DNA of 64,000 bases, taken from Strix aluco. Taxonomy: Eukaryota; Chordata; Aves; Strigiformes; Strigidae. Position 1 is the stretch's first letter. The number at the start of each line of letters is the position of its first letter. Shown here piece by piece: positions 53,058 to 64,000 of the stretch. Position numbers and translations under genes: made by a program. Location of the stretch: assembly GCF_031877795.1 (NCBI RefSeq), contig NC_133958.1, forward strand, positions 5,022,001 to 5,086,000, written 5' to 3'. The notes under the pieces were generated by a model. That model saw nothing but the letters and a program-made list of their open reading frames with translations, searched no databases and had not been told where the DNA came from.

Positions 53058-56000
53058 TCAGCTCATCATGTCGTTGCTGTTCACGCCGTAGGTGGAGTTC
53101 TTCATGGAGTCGTTCACCTCTCGCCGGAACGCCGACAGGTTTTGCGTGAACCTAGGGAAAAAGGCAGAGCACGTGTCACGGGGCAGGAGGTTGCTGGTCC
53201 CTCCCGCGTTTCACGGGCTCAGCCCCACGCTGACCTGTCCCTGTTCTTGGTCAGGAGGTTGCGTTCGATGCCTTCCATGAGGTTCTCAAAGCAGAGGTGC
53301 ATGGCCTGCTGTTTCTCCGGAGGCTGGCTGTTCACTATACTGTTCCTCAAGTCAGAGAAATACTGTGGAAGACAAAGAGAAGGACGGGTTCATTTTCAGA
53401 CAAACGGCCACCTCGGCTTTGGGACGGAGCACGCCTAAAGGCTCTGGGGAAGAGGCAGCAAACATGTTGCAGCTTTTCAGGGGAATTCCAGCGCCCTTAC
53501 AAGTGAAAGTGAACAGGATTCCTTAGCACCAGGGCTGGACACCCCTCCCTGCACACACAACCTCTCCAAGTCCCAACGTGTTCCGCTCCCTTCACCCCAA
53601 AAGCTCCAGCATCATCCAAGCCCCGCCAGCTGCGACGGGATGGAGGGATATTTACCTTTTCATTGAGCAGTATCAAGCCAAGCAGAGGCCGAGACATCGA
53701 CCACTGGTTCCTGCAGTCCTCAAAGATGATGATATTCAGCACTGTCGACAGCATCTGGGAGAGGGAAAAATGTTTCCCAGAAAGAGTGGTCAGAGAGTGG
53801 AATAGGCTGCCCAGGGAGGGGGTGGAGTCCCCACCCCTGGGTGTGTTTAAGGGCCTTTGGATGAGCTGTGGGGGGATGGGGTAGGGGAGAACTGTGTAGA
53901 GTCAGGCTGAGGGTTGGACTCGATCCTGAGGGTCTTTTCCAACCTGAATGATTCTGGGATTAAAACCAGCCCTGACATCCCAGCTTTCCCCTCACCACGT
54001 GCAGGCTCAGAAGCAACGATTCACCTTTGATGCTTCCAGTGTCAGAGCCTCAATGCTGCAGAGCTCCGAGCACCGTGGAGCAAAGGGAGGACCCACAAAC
54101 TGGTGAAGTTCTCCACTTCACTGAAGGCACGTGGAGGAGGTGCTGAAAGCTGTCAGGATATTTATTCCTGACACACTCCATCCTGCCCCAAGGGAGCCGG
54201 GGGAAAAGATTGTCTCATCTTCATTTAGACAATGTAATAGCAAGCGCTTAAATGTGGAGAGCACAGGCTCTGGTGTCCTGGGGAGCTTCCTCGAGCCCAC
54301 ACTTGGGGTGTCTGTGTCCCCTTCCACAGCCTCCTCAGGCTAAAGCCAGTATCTAACCTAGCTGGTTTGGAAAAATGCAGTTTCTCTTTTTATCCTCAGG
54401 AAAAAAACCAGCTTCTAGTCCCCAAAAAAGCCTGCTTTTCTTCGCATTTCATCTACCAGCAAGGGTGGAACAATACTCCCCGCTTTCACGTGGGAGTCGT
54501 GCTGACACTTTGACAAGTACCAGCGAGCGAGGTTGGGGAACAGTGTCAGGGACGCTCCGAGCGCGGCGGCACGGCCGAGAGTTTTGCTTTAAGGTACTGA
54601 GAGGCAGCTCCCAACTCAGGGCCCTCCGCAGCACCAAAACCTCCGTGAGCAGGATCATCTGTCGTTAAGTGACACCGAGGTGCTTAAACCACACGGTATA
54701 TGGTGAGCTAAGCCAGACCTAAGCAAGGAAAATGTCTCGGCTCACTCTTGATCCTCTGCCACCGCACACGCTCCTGACCCAGAGGGAGGACAAATCCCAG
54801 GAAGCTCCGTGTCTGTCAGAGATGTGGATGGAGGCAGGAGACAGATGGCAGATGTGCTGCCAGCACGTAAATAACTCCATTATCGAGTTCACCCCGCAGA
54901 GCCCCTTCTGAAGGCAGGCACGAGCCGTGCCAAGGCAGCACGTGCTCCGTCAGGCCGCAAACCCACCTTCCACGCAGTGCCAACACGAGTGTCTCAGCAC
55001 TGACCAGGCCCTGTCAAGCGTGGAGACCCCACGGTGCTGGCTCTCTGCTGTGAGTGCGTGTGTACTCCTGAATTGTTCCAGGGGTTTAAACAAACCCTGG
55101 GGTTTTTTTAAAGCAGAGGAGCGCACGCTCTCTGGTTGAAGGTATGTTTGCTGGCTTCATTTCTACGAATTGCCAGCACCGCCCGTAACTGTATTTCTCT
55201 TAAAAAAAAAAAAGACAACGACAAAAGCTCATTTTTGGCTACTTCCGTTCATATCGGAAATGCAAAAATGGTGTTCCTTGCACAGAGAGAACCGTCGCCC
55301 TGAAGCACGGCTTTGAATCAGACCTACCATATGATAAACGCGTAGGAGAGCTGCAATACCAGCAAAAAAAAAAAAATAAAATCCTTTTTTCTCCGGAAAA
55401 AGCCTGGGGCAATAGAGCAGGGAGCACGCAGCCCCCGTATTACATCACGCTAAGAAAATTCAGAGCTTATCAGGGAGTTTTTCGTGCCAGGCCACAACAA
55501 GGCCCTTGGTCTTTACCTGCTGAATCATCTCTGGGTGCTGCTGCATGATGTGCAGGAAGCGGTCGCTCTCCTGGGTCAGAGGTGTGGTCCTCTTCTTGGT
55601 GCTGCGAGAGAGCTGCTTGAAGAGATACGTCACGATGTGGTCCAAACAGGAGCAGCAGCCTGTGCAAACCATGGTGTCTGCAAGAACAGGAGAGGGGGAG
55701 ATACTGGGGCACTGCCAGCATTGCCCTTGCACCCCCACAGGCTCCCTGGGAAACACCAACATTTATCTGGGGCCTTTGAGGGACTCTGCAAGCAAGAACC
55801 CCCGAACCCTAAACAGGTCAGCACTGACAGATTTGCTGCCTCTAATGTTCCAGCCTTAACACTCCACCTTAAAACTCCTCCACCCGTTCACCAGGTATGT
55901 CTTAACTTACCCACCACACATCCAAAGCAACCCAAATCTCTCCCCACTTCTAAATCAAAGCCCCGAGAGCACAACAGAGAGCAGGAGGAGTTACCTAGTG

Positions 56001-59000
56001 CAGTGAGGCCTTCTGAAATGGAAGAGAGAATATACATGATTACATGAGGCTCCAGACTGGCTATAAAGTTCATGTGGTCCTGGGTGAGAACTTCCAGCAA
56101 GGAATAGTATGACTGGCTGAGCTTGGGATAATCCTGCAGAGAAAGGAAGAGAGAAAGACTTTTTAAGGCCTCGTGGCTGGTCTGTAACCATCAGTTATGG
56201 CTTTTTGCTAGACCCAACCCATTCATTAATCACCTGAGAACTGCTTACTGGATCTCCTGGACAGAGAACAAACCAACCTCTCTCCCAGCCTAATTTATGG
56301 GCCAACATATTTTCCACTCTTCTCCCCCACTAAAAGCCTTCCCAACAGGCTCTAGCAACAATGGTCCAGCAAGTTCCCAACACTGTTCTAGCAAAACACC
56401 CTTCCCCCCTGCTTTGCTCTTTTCCAGGCGGGGAACATTAGCTGACCAGTGCCAGCGCTGGAGACGCAGAGGTGGGACTGGCTCCCCAGGGGTCCGTGCA
56501 GAGTGCCAGATCACAGAAAAAAAATCGACACAATCAGAAAAACTGACACCGCAGTCAGTGCCACGGACCCCCCAGCAGCAACCCGGGCGTGGGGGGGTAC
56601 TGCTGGGAGTCCTGCAGAGTGGCCCCATCTCAAGAGCAAAGGTTTGGCCACCGGTGTGTTAAATAAATTAAGAACGTGCTGAACACAGTCATAGAGATGG
56701 CAACAACTTCTTTCAGATCCTGCTACGGTAATAAGACAGATAAAGACTTGGGAGGAATACACGCTGCCCTCTCTCCTCGATATTTTGCCAAGTAGGGCTG
56801 TGCTGATAAGAGTCTCAAAGCTCTGCCACAAAATGGGTTTCTGTACACGAGGTCTGGATAGGAGCAGGACTCTGTAGGTGGATGTCTTCAGCAAGCAGGT
56901 CGCACTGGAATTGCTGATGCATCGAGATCTCTGCCCGCAGGCAAGACAGGGAAGAACAATCCTTCACTAGCAGGAAGTGTTTTTCAGATAGAGGAGGAAT
57001 TATTTTGGTAATTGCTCTGCCGAGACTCGGAGCGTACCCCGTAGGAGGGCTGACAACGAGGCCCTGGGTGCTGGGGTTACGGCCCTGGCGCAGGACCTGC
57101 CGCTGCACATTCCAGGAGCTGTAATTTCCTGTGCCTATAGCTGGAGTTCCAGGAAACAACACAAGTTCACTCGCCTCTGTGATTAAAGTATTCCTTTCCT
57201 GTGTAATCTTCCACCCCTGTCTTCCCTAGCCACGTGTCTACATGCTCACCACGGGTGTTGGCTTACCAGAAGGTCACTGTGAGGGATGGAAAGCAGAAGC
57301 TTGATAAAAGTTTGCAAGGCATTGTCCAGTGCATCATCCCCGTACAGACGGAAGACCCCAAAGTTGACGTAGCTCCCGCTCAGCGCAGCCTTCAGCATAG
57401 AGAAGCAGATGGAAATCCCCTTGAGCTTCAAGGCATAGACTTGATCCTTTGGGACCTCCCCAAGCGTTAGGATACGATTTCCTGCGGGAGCACAGAAGCG
57501 GACTCAGTATTTCAGCAACCACATCCAAACCCCTTCTCCCCCAGGGTGCAGGAAAAAACAAAAGTAGAGCCATAAGGAGCGACTGAGAAGTCAGCCACAA
57601 GCACCGAAGATTTATTCCCCAGCTGAAGGTTATGGAACCTGTTACAAGTTGAAAGCGTGGCTCTACTAGGAACCAACTGTACGTAATTTTGCTGTGGAAA
57701 CGGGACAGCATAAGGAGAGGATTGCTCTCCGCTGGCTTCACAGGTTTGCCCGTGTTACCTTGCACACTCGCGAGGGGCTCAGCTGGGCTCCTGCTCGTTG
57801 CCCTCATTTGCCTGGTGAACACCCTGCCGCTTCTGCTTGCCTGCCTCCCCCCAGCACTTCAAGCAGAAGCATCTCCCCGTATCTAAGCGTGCATTCAGCA
57901 AGCGATCTGGCACTGCTTCCCAGCCTGGGCTCGCTCTCGGAGCTGGCAAGTGGCCCAGCCCTCGCTCCCGGAGCGAGCCGAGGGCAGACCGAGGCTGCTC
58001 GGATCCCACCTGCTCGACACTCACCATACGTAGTTATCATTTTACTCGTTTCTCGGAAGAGCAGGATGCCATTCGGTGAGGACACATCAAACTGCAGCCG
58101 TTGGGATCTAATGGGAACACAGGGAATAAACTGAAGCTCAAACAGGGAAGTAAAACCAAAGCTAACACTCCAGCACCTCCACGCCCTGCTGCGGCCTGGG
58201 GCACCCTCCTCCCAGGGCTGCTCCCCAGAGTTGAACAAAACACGCTGGTCTGGTAGAAAACACTTCTGTTCGTTACCAACGCCAGACAGGACACAGCCAC
58301 TTGGGGACAGAGGAGCTCTGCTGCCGCAGAAGAAAGGGCCTGTATTTCACAGACATGAGGAATATTACAAGATCGAGGCTGGAAATCCCGTCTTGGCAAT
58401 AGTCACTAGGCTACTGTACACAAACACAGCGAACATCTTGGAAGCAGCATTGTAGGGCAGTTGACTGGCTCCTATTGACAACACAACCAAGAATTCAGAG
58501 CTTGGCACTTTTTCCCCTACAGTGAATAGATCTTACAATTGAAGTGCAGCGAGTTGTCCAGATCACCTCCGAAATAAATGAGTGGACGTATTCCAGTAAG
58601 GATTGTCCTGCTGCAAAGATGCCGCTCGGATGTGGCAAACAGTCTGACAGCACAAGGAGTCAACTCTCAAATGACTGTGCCTGAACCTCGTGTCCCTTCC
58701 ACTTGGCTGTAACAACGGTCCCTTCCTACGGGGTTGCGTTCAGCTGGCTGCGGGCCAGAGCAGCGTCTTGGCAACCCTCCACGGCCAGCTTAGACAGCTT
58801 CTGAATTATCTGAATCGCGTCAGAGGTACCTCTCTGCCGGCAAAAAGAGCTGATGCTCTAAAGCAGAAGCGGTCATCTGGCTGCCAGATAGAACAACGCT
58901 CGTTTTAAACACGGGTTTTAAAAATTAACATGAGTTGCCTGCCTCCATCTTGTAGTGCTGTCCTTGGAAGCAGACGCTGAACAAATTCACTGTTTATTGA

Positions 59001-62000
59001 TCGCGTCTCTTGGTCTGAGTCATGACACGACTGATATCTGAACTGTTGGATTTTTTTCCCTACTGAAACAATGCCAGTTCTCCCCCTCCCCGCCGCCCTT
59101 GGCAGCCTTTACAGCAAAAATAGACTGAAGTAGAGAAAACACAACTGGGCACTGACACCCACACAACGCTGCAGCAGCAGACAGACACAAGCTCTCTGAG
59201 GCTGGAGGTTCATACCTGTTATGTACCAACTCAGCCATCAGTTTGAGGACAGGTGTAGTGCAGGCTGGGTCATGGTACCAGAGCTCAATTGCCCGCTGTA
59301 GGATTGGCATGTAGGATGGGTAGCTGCAAGGTGAGAGCTAAGGAACTTTGTGGCTTTGCATGAAGAAAAAAGGTCACAGTTTCTACCAAAAGGTGTATTT
59401 TGTGTATGGCACCCGAACAGCTTACTTAATAAGGTTAAAGAGCTGCTTGCTGGGGTCTGCTTTATCACAGAAAAAAAAAAAATCTAAAAAAAAAAATCTT
59501 GAGTCTGTTGGAGTTGCATACACACTTCTTATACTAGGACAAACAGAAACAAAAAGGTTTTAAATGAAAGACAAGACAGATATACAGATCTGTCACTGCA
59601 ACAGACAGCTGACCTTCACCAGCCAAAGAGCAATCTGGAGCCCAGACACGGTGCTCTTTGAGCAGCTATGCTCTCACCAAGAGGACAAAGATACCAACTG
59701 CTCTTGGCTCTAGTGAGCAAGAGGAAAGCTTTTGTTGCTGCTGAGACACCAGCAGCCCATTAAAGGCCTTTGTGCTTTACAGGTCAAATCGCTTTAAGTC
59801 CAATGGGAAAAACCCTAACAGTTCAGCTTTGAGCAGATTTCTAGGTTGACTTGGTTGCAACCAGACCAAGTTAAATCTATTTTAGGGTTTAGAGACAGGA
59901 CACCAAGTTCTGTAAAAGTGAAGAGAAACTCCCAGTCAGGATTTAGCAGGGAAAATAGGGCATTTGGATGCAGCCAAGAGTTCTCCCCTCTGACGGACAG
60001 GATGACTCAAGTTTTAGGGCAACAGAAGGATACATCCACTCAAACAGCATCATGAAGCTGGTCTTGGCATTGAAGGCAAAGGCTATTCCTCTCAAGTCTC
60101 TCACCAAACCAACCAAGGTTCTCTGTATTGCCAAAGAAAAGGTATGTTAAAACACACCACACGTACGGATCTCTCCCTCCCTGGCTCCACCAGCCCCTTT
60201 CCCTTCCTCCCACCCCAACAGCAATACAGCCGTTCAGTGCTGGATGCCAGTCCCAGGTTCGACAGTTCTTCCTCTTCAGTGCCAGAAACCCTCTTGAATT
60301 CGAGCCAGCGCAGCGACAGCACCGGGGTATTTCACGCCCAGCAGAAGCAAAGCTGGCAGATGAGGCTCACTGCTGCTGTTCTGAACCACCCCCAGACCCC
60401 AGGGGGTACAGGGCCCACCACCATGGACACTGAAAGGGAAGCACCCATCGCTCCAGCATCTCCTGGTCTTGTCAGAGGGCAGAACAGCTCTCACTATGCA
60501 GGAGTCACTCATTCTCTCCTGCCCGTCTGAACCAAAAAGGTCAAAGCCCCTACGGGAAAGCGTAGCGAGAGCATGGATAGCAGGGAAGGTCCTGCCCAAC
60601 TTACTTTTGCCTCTTGTTCATTGAAAGTATTTGTGCTGAACATCTGTGCCACGGTCTCAAAGGCAGCTGTGAGGGGAAGCATGAATTGCTCATACTGATC
60701 CTCATCTTCCCCTGAAAGAAAAAAAACCAAACAGAAATCAGGAGAAAATAGACTGCACAGCCCTGCGCCCTGCAGTTCTGCCTCAGACATTGCTCACCCA
60801 CGGAGCTAGAGGCAGAGAGACCACAGCTTTCCAGACAGGTGATCTATTGCTGCCAATATCTGACTTAGAGAAAAGACTAAGAACAAACCCTGCCACCTCA
60901 GGAAAACATTTGGAATATTACGAAGGAAAAATTTAGCCCCAGCCTTGGCGGTGTGCACCTCTGGACTACCTGTACCCAGCAACATGGCATCGAAGCCACT
61001 CTTGAGCTTCTTTCCCCTCCTTTTTCTTATCCCATTTGGCTTCTCCCATTCCAGCAGCTTTTCCTGCAGGAGCTTACAGCTCCCTGCGTAGAGCAGGGCC
61101 CAGCCTACTGCAGAGCCCAGCACCCACACCACAAAGTCACCATTTTGCTCTGGTTCCCAGGAAAAGACCCGAGTACCTAAATCCACCATGAGAAGACGCC
61201 CAAGTGCAGTGTAGAACGTAGTCCGACATCTCATGTCAGTCAGGTTGGACTGATTGTTAATGCCCAGGAAGGAAAAGTGCTCACTCTGCAAAGGGAAGAG
61301 GAGAGATGGGTTAGAGGGGAACCACCACCTTGAATGGGCTCCCGGACCGAGGGCTGAGGATCCCTCAATTCCCCCATCTAATTCCCAGCCTGTGCGAGGA
61401 GGAGCAGCAGCAAGCTGCAGGGTTATCTTGCTAACCACTTCACATCTGCCAGCCATCTCGGCGAGCGTGCCACCAGAGGGCAACAGGCACCGCGCCCGCG
61501 GCCCCCGAGCACGTCCCATCTGCTGGCAAAGACACCAGCACTATCATCCTTCATCTTGGAATTCCCCAGGACCAGATGAACAAGGAAGTCTTGCTTTGCC
61601 TCCAGAGCACAGAAGCAATCTGCAACCCCTGAACTCGTGGGGGACCCTTGAGGCGTTAAGGTTGGTGAAGAGCAGCCCTCTGCAGACAGATCCTGAGTTA
61701 TTCTGCTCACATTCTCCAGGGAACCAGTAGGCCCAGACAATGCAACTTCTGGGCAAAACACAGGCCATGGGACTGCTGCAAAACAGCCTCCAGCTCAAGG
61801 AATACAGCGCCTTGTTCAACCAGTCAACGCAGTCCTGTCGCTACAGCGCCGGAGCATCGAATGACCACACGCTCCCAGAGGCGAGACAGAAATCTGATAC
61901 TTTGCTGCTGACTTCTAATCGCTTATTCGACCATTTCTGATTTCAAGTCAGCGTCCCAGATCCACACAGAGTAGAGACCAAGGAACAAGGCTGCTACCCT

Positions 62001-63122
62001 GACCGCTGCAAGTGATGGCACTTCTTCCAAACCAGCACTTTTTAGAATGAAAGCCAGGGCACCGAAATGCTGTTATACTTTGCATTAAATTGCATAAACA
62101 GTGCTCACTGCTGTCTGCCTGCACGTGCAGCAGCATCAGCTGTCTCCACATTTCTCTCTGGAGGTGGCTGTCTTTCAGTGGAGAGAAAAGAGACCCCCAC
62201 ATTAACCCTTTGGAGATAACCACAGCCCCTCAAAATCAAAGGGCGGGCTTTGAACAGAGAGAGATGGAACACAGATCCCAGCTTCTGGAGGCTCATCTAG
62301 TATGACGGAAGCATCTGGGGAACAGGTAAACTTCAAAAATGAGTCCAGATGTTAAAACTAGGGGATTATCTCAGCCACACAAAGGCAGATGGAGGAGTTT
62401 TGCTGTGAGACAAGAAGCAGAAGGTGAAAGGACTTACCGTGTGATTGTTCAGCATGAACTGTACGGCGCTCAGTTTCACCAGCTTTCTAACGCTGCTGTA
62501 TGTAAAGGGGGTGTTAAGGAAGCAGCGGAGTCAGCAGAAAACTCCTCGCAATGCTTGCAAAGCACTTTCCAGGGCAAAACTGGAAGGGGACTCTTACGTC
62601 GATATTATTCAATATGTTCTAACCTCTCTTCCATTTGTTTCAAGAGCAACCAAGTTGCTTAAATCTCTACAGTAGAGACCTGTAGAGACCATTTTAATTT
62701 ACTCTGTCAGCAAGAACAAGTAGAAGACTGTAAGACAGACTGTGACTGTAAATTGTGACGGTAAGTTACCAAGCAATTACGATCCAAAACGGTGATGGTA
62801 AGTTACCAAATAATTCTGATTGAAAATAATAAAAAACCCCTGCAATATTATAGCCATCTACTGCAATTCAACAGCTAGGTAAGACGTTGACCAAGCACTC
62901 GCACTCTGCTCTTCTCACTACCCACAAGATGAAGCGGTTCACGAAGCTGGTAGATGCAGAGTGCTCCTGTTCCAGCCGAGCATCTGGGTCACTCTTCCCC
63001 CAGGCTGAGGTTGCACCCAACAGCTCTTCTGAAAAGGATATCCAATGGAGAGGTCATTGAGCAGCTGCAGCGTCTTGGAGGTGATAGGCTCGCATCGGCC
63101 CCAGTACTTCAAGTTGGTGATG
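53058..63122 (-). CDS. XPO7: Exportin-7, C-terminal half
   Basis: Importin-beta-like nuclear transport receptor. The last 13 exons, about 492 of about 1087 residues, are here; the rest lies beyond the right edge. From upstream: 63042-63122, 62438-62501, 61177-61285, 60605-60711, 60034-60122, 59216-59323, 58025-58107, 57267-57481, 55995-56133, 55517-55677, 53656-53754, 53235-53362, 53058-53151. Blocks include [78 protein letters not shown] and the C-terminus [12 protein letters not shown]. Sequence is near-identical to human as remembered. The intron 62502-63041 has AT-AC ends with U12-type signals; intron 59324-60033 has a U12-like GT-AG form. 63123-64000 is intron with nothing else recognised. 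Confidence 0.95.
53768..53962 (+). mobile_element. CR1 LINE 3' fragment in an XPO7 intron
   Basis: Diverged CR1 3' end on the + strand: GGAATAGGCTGCCCAGGGAG, GGTTGGACTCGATCCTGAGG, GTCTTTTCCAACCTGAATGA and the terminal ATTCTGGGATT. Truncated at 5', opposite in strand to XPO7, about 15 bp from the exon ending at 53754. Confidence 0.88.
53963..55516. other. XPO7: Long XPO7 intron, remainder
   Basis: About 1.5 kb between the CR1 fragment and the exon at 55517-55677. Moderate GC, no tandem repeat, no recognisable exon. Other XPO7 introns over 300 bp (56134-57266, 58108-59215, 60123-60604, 61286-62437) likewise show nothing I can name. Confidence 0.5.
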
Positions 63123-64000
63123 CTAGGGAAGAGGACAACAAGGAGGGATCAGAGGGGGTTTGCTCAGCTTCCCCTTTGCTGTGCGGCGGATTCTTCCAGT
63201 TCAAAAGTGACCCAACATCATCAGCTCCACCCTCCACCGAAACCACAGACATCACAAGCCACAAAATATTGGTATAAAATTACTGTACTTACATTTGGTT
63301 GACTAGAAAATTATCCTTCAGATAATCTTCACTACTTGGGTCCCAAGCTACACTGGCCCATACCCAGGCCCTTGGAATTCTGTGGCACTCCAGGGCTGGT
63401 TTCTGCAGCAAGGGTAAGAGAATTCTGCGGCAGTGACTACATGCAGACGTATGCAATTCTGCACCTGCACCATCCACTGTCAGCTGCAGAATTCTAGTAG
63501 CCCTTGCTTCTTCCAGGAGAGCCATTTCACCCCTTGGGGATGACGCGCAGCCGGGGCGCGTGAGGGCAGGCAAGGCCCCGTGCACCTAAAGAAGCCAAGG
63601 GGGAGCTAACGGCTGCGCGGCACCAGGCGCACGGCACTGGGCGTCAGCGTCAGAGCTACTGAATTGGTTCAAAATGCTCACGGAGGCTGCCAAAGACATG
63701 ACAAAAAAAAGAGGCAGTCGACAGGTTCGGTCCAGAGGAGACCTGCCAAGGAAAAGGCCGAATCGGGTGCCTACCAGAGCGGAAGAGTTTTAAGAAAAGG
63801 ACCTGCGCTACTCTGGTACTGAACAGCACAATTTGCAAAGAAAACCTTTGAAGGAGCAGTCCCCTCCCCACAGAGCTTTCGTGGCTGGTGATTGCCAATA
63901 GTCAAGTGATAGGGCACGAGTGCTTGAGGCTGTCCCCTCTCTGACTTTGGTTCTACTAAGCAGGCACTGGGAAGAGAATCCATTATCTCGGTGTACGGCT

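Noticed and set aside
53963-55516. Search for LTR or other virus-derived elements in the larger introns
   Set aside because: No terminal repeats, primer-binding site or polymerase-like protein segments were seen here or elsewhere in the window.
59411-59460. Possible XPO7 exon on the - strand reading [12 protein letters not shown] with a GTAAGC donor
   Set aside because: The peptide does not occur in exportin-7 as I know it, and the flanking exons join in phase without it.

Overview
The window is a very GC-rich, gene-dense piece of a vertebrate nuclear genome. The organism is most likely a bird: the interspersed repeats I recognise are CR1 LINEs, introns are short, G/C-rich minisatellites fill many of them, and the gene order matches human 8p21.3, which in chicken I believe lies on a small microchromosome (inference). 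All gene models below were built by eye from splice signals and reading phase, compared with remembered vertebrate proteins. No alignment was run.

Layout, left to right: HR (hairless, C-terminal three quarters, + strand, 1-5063); NUDT18 (+, 7355-9417); FHIP2B/FAM160B2 (-, 10249-17220), tail to tail with NUDT18; a complete AFAP-family adaptor gene (-, 18727-25672) that has no counterpart in the human locus as I know it; DMTN/dematin (-, 27232-30931) with about 8 kb of upstream non-coding DNA; FGF17 (-, 39833-44043); NPM2 (-, 46526-47991); PBDC1 (+, 49639-51280), divergent from NPM2; and the C-terminal 13 exons of XPO7 (-, 53058-63122), tail to tail with PBDC1 and running off the right edge.

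The main result is the AFAP-family gene. In human, each of the three abLIM genes sits beside an AFAP gene (ABLIM2-AFAP1, ABLIM3-AFAP1L1, ABLIM1-AFAP1L2). Dematin is the abLIM relative at the fourth locus, and here it also has an AFAP gene next to it. I read this as the fourth member of an ohnologue quartet, kept in this lineage and absent from mammals. The other genes fit the same paralogon (FGF17/FGF8/FGF18, NPM2/NPM3/NPM1, XPO7/RANBP17, FHIP2B/FHIP2A, HR/KDM3B/JMJD1C).

Other points: XPO7 carries one clear U12-type AT-AC intron and a second likely U12-type GT-AG intron. Dematin has an 8-nt microexon and has lost the serine that PKA phosphorylates in human dematin. HR lacks the JmjC HxD iron ligands. 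PBDC1 lies between NPM2 and XPO7, although it is X-linked and elsewhere in human. Two CR1 copies in one FHIP2B region are identical over 148 bp. The genes do not form an operon or pathway. They share a conserved neighbourhood, with several actin/cytoskeleton products (AFAP-like, dematin), a developmental signal (FGF17), an oocyte chromatin chaperone (NPM2) and transport factors (XPO7, FHIP2B).
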